Source: Larimichthys crocea (taxonomy: Eukaryota > Chordata > Actinopteri > Sciaenidae). Taken from it: a stretch of 64,000 nt of DNA. The stretch lies in NCBI RefSeq assembly GCF_000972845.2, contig NC_040027.1, forward strand, positions 16,926,410 to 16,990,409, in the 5' to 3' direction. The notes under the pieces were generated by a model. That model did no database searches. It was given only the letters and a program-made list of their open reading frames with translations, and was not told the origin of the DNA. Numbering within the stretch: position 1 is the first letter of the stretch; every line of letters begins with the position of its first letter. The position numbers and the translations under genes were made by a program. Of this stretch, positions 55,471 to 64,000 are shown in pieces.

Positions 55471-57937
55471 GAGCAAGTGTTTAGTTTGTCCTTTCTGGGC
55501 TACTGTAGAAAAATGGCAGACGCTGTGAAAGAGGACCCGCTCCCTCTGTAGATAAATATGTCTCATTCTGAAAACATTTTCACAAATGAAACCATAGTTA
55601 TATTCATATTATAGTCAATTTCTGTCATATTATGTACATAGAGGCCTCTAAATCTTTCACACTGGACCTTTAACTCACTATTACTAGATTTTACAAGGAG
55701 CTTTCAAGCTTGAATATAGTTTTAATTCATTTTAATAGATCCAAAACTTTGGGTCTCATAACTTATCTTTTGTTCTTAAAGAAGATGTAATTTTTTGAAA
55801 AATTTGTTTTGTTTTGATTTTAAGGTTGTTTTGTTTTGAAAGGTTTCACCGGAAGTGTTACTTTCTGTCTTGTCCGGCTTGACGCCGTGTCTCTGCGCTA
55901 CATCAACGTTAACCTATGGGAACATAAATTAGGCTACTGCTACAAATAGACCGTAAATAGTGATAACGCAGATGCAGTGACAACAATCACAGGACGCCGT
56001 GAATTAATTAAAAACACTAGATGTGGTATAAAAACATCGCCCTTCACTTGTAGCTTCGCCCACTAAATACAAAATATGAAAGTTTGATGCGAGCTAAGCT
56101 ACATGAAATTGGAGAGCCGTTTCACCCACGACAATGCCTACCCTTGTCATTCAGACTTGTAGCCGGCTTTTATGAATGAACAAAGTACATCTTATTGATT
56201 AAACACGGACACCATTTTAAAAAGCATGTCATGCATTTTACAGAGGCTTTGTGTGTTTTAACAGCGGCACGCAGAGAGAAGAGAAAAAAAACACGATTAA
56301 AAATCATCTGTGTCGAAATAGCACACAGTCGACGCAGTAACGTCACACCGACTCCATGCTTAATTTCAACATTAGCTGTAAATATCAGGACAATTAAAAC
56401 GTGTTACAGTAATGCTTAGAAATGACCGACATCCTAGCTGAAAACCACAGCATTGCTATTTGCAAATGCGAGACCACCGAGTGCATCTGTCTAATCGATG
56501 ATAAACACACTTTCCAAATATATTATGAAATCGACACGTCGCGCATTAAACGCCGCATTTACATTAAATACCATTCCTAATGGTTTCACAGCCCTTCAAA
56601 TGATGTACTTACTCGTTTTTATCCATCTTGAAGACACTATCTCGTTTTCTCCCTCTCGCTATGTTAAATCCCTTCTCCCCTCTCCTCTTTCAGTCCCCTC
56701 CCCCTTCGATGGGAGAAATGAAAAGACATTATCCACGCAAATTTCGCAGTCATGCTTATAAAATGAGTAAAAAATGTCTGTCCAAATCCGGCGTGTTCTC
56801 AGTGTGTAACTAGGACCGTGATACATAATTAAACATGTGTAATTCATCATGCATTAGGAGACTTTACATATGCAGTGTAAATCTTTATTTCACACTGCTT
56901 TTACTGTATAAATAGTCCTGCCAGTCAGCAAATATGAGAAATACAATGCCACTTTTAGTCCTGCCAGTCAGCAAATATGAGAAATACAATGCCACTTTTT
57001 TTTCCTTTCTTTCTTTTTTACAGCTGCTTAATGCAAAATAAATTTAAGTAAAGTAAAGTAAATCATATATATGAAGCAAAAAGATATCTCCAAGCAGTTG
57101 AATCATTGTGATTTTGCAGAATAAATTGACACACTGGGGAAAATTAAAGTTTTATTCACATGAAATAATACTGTATCAAGACAGCACTTTGCACAGATTG
57201 CATCCTGGTGTCCAAACTCCTAACAAGCCCCTCAGTGACTGACTGTTGAGCCAGGGTATCCCAGTTTTAAGCTTGCGTTGTGTAAGCAATCCACCCATGA
57301 GCCCATTCCCAAGTTCTGGTCCTGTAAGTAGACACACAGCCCATTCATTAACAAAATAGTACATTAACAAATATGTTTGAAATGTGTGAAAAGAACATCC
57401 TTCCTGTGTCTGAGTTTGGCTTTATGACAAGACCACATCCAAGTAGGGGTTTAGGAGGGGGGATGATGGAAGTGACTTTATTTGGGCTTATTAAATATTA
57501 ATATAATGTTTCTGGTGTGATATCAGTCTGGATATCATGCCTGGGACTTATTATAAGTATTATGAAACTGATTTTATACTTGGTTACTGATAATTACATG
57601 TTAACATATCTTCTTAGACAGTCAAGCTCTAACCACTACAACACAAAAATACAATTGAAACTCAAATTTAAGCCACTTCTGCAAAATGCATTATTATTTC
57701 AAACTATTATTTTATTATAAACTGACCCAGTTTCTATTTTAAAATTAGCCTGACCCTTCAGCAAAGCTTTAGATTAGACAGAGGCATAACACCTTTATAC
57801 CTGTACAGTTGTCATCTAACAAGCTTACAAGCACAGCTTGATCTCTGTGGCATACAGCCCACAGCAAGCTTCAGTTAGTGAGCACTGCACATGTTTTTGA
57901 ATAACTGGCATTTCTGGATGGGGTTGACTGTGTGTGT
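55471..57937. other. Intergenic DNA, no confident gene
   Basis: Mostly AT-rich. About 55850-55910 has ACCGGAAGTG, an ETS-type site, in a more GC-rich patch that could be a small promoter. A minus-strand frame at 57176-57320 opens after a cttacag-like acceptor but matches no family I know. The 42-bp tandem duplication near 56917 is listed separately. Confidence 0.35.
56917..57000. repeat. Two-copy 42-bp tandem duplication
   Basis: The unit AGTCCTGCCAGTCAGCAAAT followed by ATGAGAAATACAATGCCACT occurs twice in direct tandem, identical over about 42 bp, and is followed by a T-rich run. Its identity suggests a recent slippage or unequal-exchange event. Confidence 0.9.
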
Positions 57938-57943
57938 TTTATT
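57938..57943 (-). terminator. Polyadenylation signal, uqcr11
   Basis: TTTATT on the plus strand reads AATAAA on the minus strand, about 180 nt past the uqcr11 stop at 58120. It is the first such signal downstream of that stop. Confidence 0.55.
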
Positions 57944-58119
57944 TGCATTTTTAGCTCCAACACCTGGCGTGTCCAACACCTGTCTACACCTTATCAGGAG
58001 TACAAGGGTGGGGCTGAAGCTAGTGAGCAGTCCAACTGAACACTGCAGACAAAGCGTGTGGATGAAAGCTCAGTGTTTGTTATAACAACAATACACTCAC
58101 AAATAAGTTGGGTGGGACT

Positions 58120-61100
58120 TCACTCATCCTTGAACTTCCCTCTAATGTATGGCACATAGTCAAGAAATAATCGCCAGTCTGTGAAGTGAACCAGTGCCAC
58201 TCCGCCAACTGTTCCCCAGGCGGCCAGATTTGGTACCCTAGATGGAAGAAACCAGTGTGGATTCATAGATGAGACGCACACAGTTAACTAGAATATACAC
58301 ACATGAAGAGCAGCGTATGAAAGGCACTTTGTTTAGGATGACATTTTGAAGTTTTAGCATGCACGCTTTCCCCAAGTCTGTGTTCAAAGAGACACTATGA
58401 TGGCAGGTTTGATTCACTTGTCCTCCATCTGTCACCGATATTTTTAAGTGGTGTATGTGCAAAAATGAAACAGAAATAATTTAGTACCGTCTTTCCATTT
58501 ATTAGCTAATCAACACATTCATTAATTACACATATTATAACATAACCTTTATAAATACTGTTCAGTTCTATGAGTTAGTGCTGGGTGTGTACAAGATGTC
58601 ACAAACACAAACAGCTGTCAAGTACTATTGACTTTAACTGGGACCACTCTGAGAGGTTAACCAGTACATTTGTGTGGAGAAAATAAACGCATATAAACAC
58701 CTCTACATGCCACTAAAGGATGTATTGATTTCTCATAGTCGTATAAAATAATAATGGACCGTGTCGTCATTTGATATGTGTCGTGATTTTTTGCGTAACT
58801 ATGACTAATAAACACGTCAAATAAAAAAATATATATAACAATAAAGCAATATAAACACGTGTGGGTAGATATTGAAGCCTTAAGTGTGGAATAATGTGGA
58901 TGTCTTTAGCAATAACTGTGAGAAATACAAATCTTTAAGCTGTCACTGATTCACCTCTTTCACTCCGTTGCCTAGGTAACCTGGTNNNNNNNNNNAACTT
59001 GGTAACCTGGTAACTACGTAACCTGGTAACTAGTCCAGCTGGTCACAAACAGGCGTGCTAAGCTAAAGTTAGCCAGAGGGTCACGCAGAAGGACACAGCG
59101 TCACTTTGAACCTGAAAACAGCTCTTTAAAGTTGTTTACCAGCACCGTGCTCCACCTCGGTTATTTACTTTAACTTACCACGTCCTCAGATAGCAATGTA
59201 CTTGGCGCCGACGACTTTACTGAGTATGTTTTGGACCATCCTGACCTTCTCTCAGTTTGTAGTTCTTTACTCTCGGGGGTGGCTATGGGACCCTGGGCTG
59301 CCTCTTCTCATGCCTGTTTAAAAGAAAACATAACAAACGTGCTGCGTGCAAACACTTCAGGGTCGCTTCAGGCAACCCATTCATTTAAAAAAAAAAAAAA
59401 AAAAAACATGCTCTGACTTTGGCAGCCACACTGTGAAACTCAACAGTATTAACCATAGACAGTCAGTGGTATCAACAGGTATCTTGGACTTCCATTTAAT
59501 GTGGTTGCTTTGGGCAAAATGGAAAATATGAACAAATTCATTTTCCGAACTACAATAAACCCTTTATTACAATGTTTTCCTTTTATTTTTCCTTTTTGTA
59601 TACAATATTCAAAAGCCAGACATTGGAAAAGGTATAATCTGTTATTAAAAATGGCACATTTATTGCTACATTACTTGTTTATACAGGACCAGTTCTCATA
59701 TATAGATTTATATATATATAAAAAAAAGAGAGAGAAAGAGAGAGCGAGAGAAAGATTGAGTGAGGCACTCTGAGGACCCTGCAGGAGTCAGCGTCCTCAC
59801 TCCATGATGTCAGGCTCTGTACCTGTGAATGTATATAACACTCAATAGTTCCCCCCCTTTTTTAATTCAACAAAAGATATGACAAAATTGTTGAAAGCAA
59901 GTGTTTTATTACTGCTTTCTGATACCAAAAACAAGTTCAAGCCCGTCAACTGAACATTTTCCATCGTAATATTGTATTTTCTGTTGACATTATGTGCTCC
60001 TGCAGTAGTCGGGTTGCTTTTTCTGCAGATTTTCAAACTGTGTTCTATGTCAAAAGATTTGTTTTAAGAAAAAGGTTTTTCCCCAAAGAAATAATTTGAG
60101 CATGTGTTGTAGGCTAATGGGATGTTCACAGAATACTAAATGACATCAAGTCAGAGTTTCCCTTGGAACAGATAGATCGGCATATCCATTACACTTATTG
60201 ATCTTGTAATAATAAAAAGCAAAACTTCAAATACAACTCTTTGAAAGAAGTGATAAGAACTTCTCACAAAAAGTCACCGTCAACGCCGTCAAAGAGCTGG
60301 AAGAGTAAAAGGTCAGAGGTGAAAAATTGTCACTGGAGTAACTAAATATACTGAAAGTCACTGCAGCAAAGGGCTTGCACTCTGATATACAGAATTTAAA
60401 TTGCTCCAAGTCAATAGAAGCTCCAGCTACTACAGAAAAAATAAAACTCACTCCCCTACATTTGAAATTGAAGCAACACATACACTGAAACATGTTAATG
60501 TGCTCAAAAGCAGACATCAGAGCAAAAGCAGCATCTCTTGAACCCGTAATGTCAAATTGATTTAGCAATATAGGGCAGATAGAAAGAAAACTCATGACCT
60601 GGACCCATGACCACTAAAACAGCGTTTGGACAATATAATCCAGTTGAATAATTAGAAAAAAAAGGAATAAAAACTAAACAGATCTACGTAACATTTATTA
60701 TTTAACTAGATACACTGAAAGAAAATCTCTTTATACCATTTAAACTTCTTCCTGAAAATTGAAAAAGCATTAGGAGAAGGGAGGGTGGGGGAATGAACAA
60801 GTACCTCTTTAATCTCCATGATAAATGAAATGATATGGTTCACAAAATAAAACTGTCTTAAATGAAAATACAAGTTCAGGCACTGATAAGGTATCACTCT
60901 CCCATCATGTCATCTAAGTCTTGAGAATGAAAAGGCCACACTATTGATTTGTATAGGTCTTTTTCTTCATCTCTTTTTGTAGAAATTAAACACACAAAAT
61001 GCTCTACCTCCCATTTGTGATACATGTTGGTAAAAACATTCACAACATGACATGACATGGGAATAACATCACAATAACACTGTTTTGTTCTCCATTTTAT

Positions 61101-63314
61101 CCTTTACCTTACACCCAAATACCCATGTCTGCCGCCCAAATAAATGCGCAGGCTTACTAGAAAGTGAGCTGCCCACTGAGAGCCACTTGATTGAGGGCAG
61201 ACTTAGAAAAAAGGTGAAATGAAAACTACTATACTGTACTGAGAAAAAAAAGAAAAAAAAAAAAAGGAACACAACTTTGAAAATGAAAGTGTCCACATTT
61301 GTTGGTAGCTACATTCAAAAACCAGTTGCATAATTACTGTTGAGACAAAAATCCCTTCCCACATTTTTCCTCAGTGCCTCACTGCTAAAGTAGAACACTT
61401 CAACAGGACTGTGGCACACACACGCTGTCCACAAACCCCCAAATGGAAAGAAATAATTAATCTGGGTAGCTGATGATAAGCCTTACAACTAAAACTGGAA
61501 TAAAGGATACACCAAACGTTTCAACATTTTTCATCTGTTGACCCTTGTCATTTTGCCATCCAGGTTCAATTTTGAATTAATTTTTTTTTTATGAACAATT
61601 TCACTTTAAATGTCAAATATCCCCTTATTCAGCTCATCTACAATACACTCTAAACTTCAAACTAATATTGCCATTTATGTAAAAAATCTACAATGTATAG
61701 ACTAACAAAAAAAAATATATATTTTTTATATATATTTAATTTTGAAAAATGAAACATATCAGAGTAATGTATGAAGTGAATTTACACATCACACTTCTCT
61801 CAGTAAGAAAACTGACGACAAACTTACTCAGGAGGAAGGTGAGGGGCTGTAATTCAGTGGGAATGCTCTTAGGAAAGGAAAGCCTCCGTTACACAAAGGC
61901 TTGTCTGCTAATTCAACGTGGACTGATGAGATCCCGCCGTCAAAAAAAGGAACCCAGATTTTTTAATTTTTGTTGTTTCTATACAAACATCGATTCAAGA
62001 GGGGAGGGGGGATCTTGAGCTGTTATCTGTCGTGGATTTTCAGTAAACCATTCAGTAGTAAGTAAGAGCACTAATGGTGCTGTGTCACTTAGCAAGTGTC
62101 TCAAATGGCTTTTATGCAAGACTTTCAGGGACTAAATGCACAACAGGTCGACACTTAACGTCCAGCCTAAACCTATACAACTGTGCTTTGTCTCGTCTGT
62201 GTATGCTTTAGTACATAAAGCAGTACAAAAACCTGAACCTATGACAAGGGATTCTGGAGTAACTCTAGAATTCGTGGTCAAACAATAGGAAGAACAGTTT
62301 TGTTGAGTGACAGACTGGATAATTCATAACCTTCAGGAAGGAGTCTTCTATTCCAGTCTCCAGATGCGCCTTGTGGGAGGAGACCGGGCTTCAGGCAGAG
62401 ACTGCCTCTGGGGTCAGAGTTCCCGTCTTTCTTAAGCTGCTTTTGGACTGTCAAAACTTTGACCTTCCTTGTGACCTTTCCATTGCCTTCCCCAAACGTT
62501 TGCTGTAAGATCAGAAAAGGTCACTGAATTTAGACAATTCAACTGACTATGGGCTTGGTTACATAACATATGTATAGACTGCCATCACGCTGGGAATGAC
62601 ATACATTAAAAATAATTGCTCATACAACATAAAGCAATCCCTCACAATAAATGTTCCTCACATGTAAAGCAATTTGCTTAAATGTCAATAGAAAACATGT
62701 AACAATTAGGCACAAATCCTTGATTCCAATTTGCTGGTTTGTCGTTACTTCACACACAAAAAAAAACCTACCAAAATCTAATGTGACGAGCCCCCATTTT
62801 GTCACAACCTGGCTCAGAGGTATGACAAAAGATGGAGTCCACACATGCTTTTAAACTATAAAACATAAATTTATTTAAACTACATAAGATTAACTGTGCA
62901 TATCAGTATATTACAATAAAGCAATATAAACACGTGTGGGTAGATATTGAAGCCTTGAGTGTGGAATAATGTGGATGTCTTTAGCAATAACAGTGAGAAA
63001 TACAAATCTTTAAGCGGTCAGTGTGATCACTGATTCACCTCTTTCACTCCGTTGCCTAGGTAACTTGGTAACTAGGTAACCTGGTAACTAGGTAACTTGG
63101 TAACTAGTCCAGCTGGTCACAAACAGGCATGCTAAGCTAAAGTTAGCCAGAGGGTCACGCAGAAGGACACAGCGTCACTTTGAACATGAAAACAGCTCTT
63201 TAAAGTTGTTTACCAGCACCGTGCTCCACCTCGGTTATTTACTTTAACTTACCACGTCCTCAGTATAGCAATGTACTTGGCGCCGACGACTTTACTGAGT
63301 ATGTTTTGGACCAT
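58120..63314 (-). CDS. uqcr11: Cytochrome b-c1 complex subunit 10 (6.4 kDa; UQCR11), two exons
   Basis: Small single-pass inner-membrane subunit of respiratory complex III. Exon 2 (58237-58120) encodes VPNLAAWGTVGGVALVHF, then TDWRLFLDYVPYIRGKFKDE and stop; the human counterpart has ATDWRLILDWVPYINGKFKKDN. Exon 1 encodes MVQNILSKVVGAKYIAILRT and ends in TG before gtaagt; exon 2 supplies the G of Trp. The intact exon 1 is 63314-63253 (62 nt), giving 180 nt in total, 59 residues plus stop (human 56). A second exon 1 copy at 59239-59179 lies nearer but lacks one base and shifts the frame. The true gene either uses the distal exon over a 5-kb intron, or the proximal one if the missing base is an assembly error. 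UQCR11 next to MBD3 matches human 19p13.3. Confidence 0.85.
58986..58995. other. Assembly gap (10 N)
   Basis: Ten N bases interrupt the GGTAAC array of the left direct-repeat copy. A short fixed-size gap usually marks a join of unknown size. Confidence 0.99.
59179..59239 (-). pseudogene. Frameshifted first-exon copy of uqcr11
   Basis: The same sequence as 63253-63314 except for one missing base in the codon run after the KYIA motif: 61 nt instead of 62. The frame then reaches TGA just before the donor. The ATG, splice donor (gtaagt) and flanks are preserved. It lies 183 bp from an N gap, so a sequencing error is as likely as a true mutation. Confidence 0.75.
59921..62450. other. Unassigned AT-rich DNA between the two direct-repeat copies
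   Basis: About 2.5 kb with no protein family recognised on either strand. It is AT-rich with scattered A-runs (for example 61240-61265) and resembles 3' UTR or intron. If the distal uqcr11 first exon is used, all of it is uqcr11 intron 1. Confidence 0.35.
62451..62502 (-). other. Possible terminal coding exon of unknown product
   Basis: After a pyrimidine-rich tract and ttacag (minus strand), the frame reads KRLGKAMERSQGRSKF and stops. Its required incoming phase (two bases) equals the outgoing phase of the uqcr11 first exon, so it could be an alternative 3' exon of that transcript or the end of an unrecognised gene. I do not recognise the peptide. The support is a splice-acceptor look and an open frame only. 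Confidence 0.22.
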
Positions 63315-64000
63315 CCTGACCTTCTCTCAGTTTGTAGTTCTTTACTCTCGGGGGTGGCTCTGAAGGACCCTGGGCTGCCTCTTCTCATGCCTGTTTAAAA
63401 GAAAACATAACAAACGTGCTGCGTGCAAACACTTCAGGGTCGCGTCAGGCAACCCATTCATTTAAAAAAAAAAAAAAAAAAACATGCTCTGACTTTGGCA
63501 GCCACACGTGATGAAATCAACAGTATTAACCATAGACAGTCAGTGGTATCAACAGGTATCTTGGACTTCCATTTAATGTGGTTGCTTTTGGCAAAATGGA
63601 AAATATGAACAAATTCATTTTCCGAACTACAATAAACCCTTTATTACAATGTTTTCCTTTATTTTTCCTTTTTATGTATACAATATTCAAAAGCCAGACA
63701 TTGGAAAAGGTATAATCTGTTATTAAAAATGGCACATTTATTGCTACATTACTGTTATATACAGGACAGTTCTCAACTATATAGATTTATATATATATAA
63801 AAAAAAAGAGAGAGAAAGAGAGAGCGAGAGAAAGATTGAGTGAGGCACTCTGAGGACCCTGCAGGAGTCAGCGTCCTCACTCCATGATGTCAGGCTCTGT
63901 ACCTGTGAATGTATATAACACTCAATAGTCTCCCCCCCTTTTTTAATTCAACAAAGATATGACAAAATTGTTGAAAGCAAGTGTTTTATTACTGCTTTCT
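62913..64000. repeat. Right copy of large direct repeat, running off the window
   Basis: Second copy of the unit at 58838-59920. It contains the intact uqcr11 first exon (63253-63314) and an ungapped GGTAAC array. The match continues to the last base of the window, so the true length is unknown. The offset equals a 4,075-bp tandem unit. Confidence 0.92.
63051..63107. repeat. GGTAAC/GTTACC short tandem array with X-box-like palindrome
   Basis: GTTGCCTAGGTAAC at 63051-63064 is a near-perfect inverted repeat of RFX X-box type. It is followed by several GGTAAC half-sites about 8-10 bp apart. The same block at 58972-59031 in the left copy is interrupted by the N gap. In uqcr11 orientation it lies in intron 1, not upstream of the gene. 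Confidence 0.6.

Larger units (their letters stand above)
58838..59920. repeat. Left copy of large direct repeat (4,075-bp offset)
   Basis: Matches 62913-64000 with a few percent substitutions and small indels. It begins at ACAATAAAGCAATATAAACA and includes a GGTAAC-repeat block, the uqcr11 first exon, an A-run near 59388, a GAGA-rich stretch near 59725 and the sequence to ACTGCTTTCT at 59920. The 10-N gap at 58986-58995 falls in this copy. Confidence 0.92.

Noticed and set aside
57176..57370. Minus-strand frame after a cttacag-type site (ELGNGLMGGLLTQRKL...)
   Set aside because: No recognisable family and no partner exon; the acceptor-like sequence is equally a plus-strand donor-like sequence.
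59231..59416. Plus-strand frame over the uqcr11 first-exon region (MDHPDLLSVCSS...)
   Set aside because: It is antisense to the uqcr11 first exon, runs into an A-tract, and is not kept past the indels in the second copy.
63051..63064. X-box as a promoter of a ciliary gene starting to the right
   Set aside because: The only gene recognised here (uqcr11) runs the other way and places the motif in its intron; no plus-strand exon was found.

Overview
The window is vertebrate genomic DNA, almost certainly from a percomorph teleost fish. Genes are split into many short exons with GT/AG borders, introns carry CA/TG microsatellites and dispersed repeats familiar from teleosts, and all recognisable proteins are vertebrate families. 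One 10-base N gap (58986-58995) marks it as assembly sequence.

Layout. (1) 377-34618, plus strand: unc13a (Munc13-1), the presynaptic vesicle-priming factor. The 5' end (N-terminal C2A exons) lies left of the window; the stop is at 31351 and a polyadenylation signal at 34613. I could join 37 constitutive exons in one open frame (about 1,636 residues here) plus a phase-compatible 57-nt cassette exon. Two of the exons are only 6 nt long. (2) 34929-47392, minus strand, tail-to-tail with unc13a: a complete class V unconventional myosin in 35 coding exons (1,655 residues), with motor, six IQ motifs, coiled coil and dilute/globular tail. (3) 49701-53180, minus strand: complete mbd3 (274 residues, six coding exons), a NuRD subunit, with a CpG-rich region upstream of its start. 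(4) 53.6-57.9 kb: gene-poor DNA holding a LINE 3' end, another retroelement-like tail and a small tandem duplication. (5) 58120-63314, minus strand: uqcr11, a small complex III subunit. Its second exon is unique, but its first exon exists twice, in two copies of a repeat at least 1.08 kb long and offset by 4,075 bp. The nearer first exon has a 1-nt frameshift; the farther one is intact.

The genes do not form an operon or a shared pathway. The order unc13 - class V myosin - mbd - uqcr11 does look like ancient linkage: in human, MBD3 and UQCR11 are neighbours on 19p13.3 and UNC13A is on 19p13.1, UNC13C lies near MYO5A/MYO5C on chromosome 15, and MYO5B lies near MBD1/MBD2 on chromosome 18. The myosin here may therefore be a class V ohnologue missing from the corresponding mammalian region.

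The most interesting points are the MBD2-like K30/Y34 pair in this MBD3, the duplicated and broken uqcr11 first exon, the myosin's position and atypical P-loop (GESGSGKT), the unc13a microexons and TG-repeat-flanked cassette exon, a partial duplication of an mbd3 exon end inside its own intron, and three fold-back transposon-like elements in unc13a introns. I found no prokaryotic-type defence system, CRISPR array, tRNA or rRNA.
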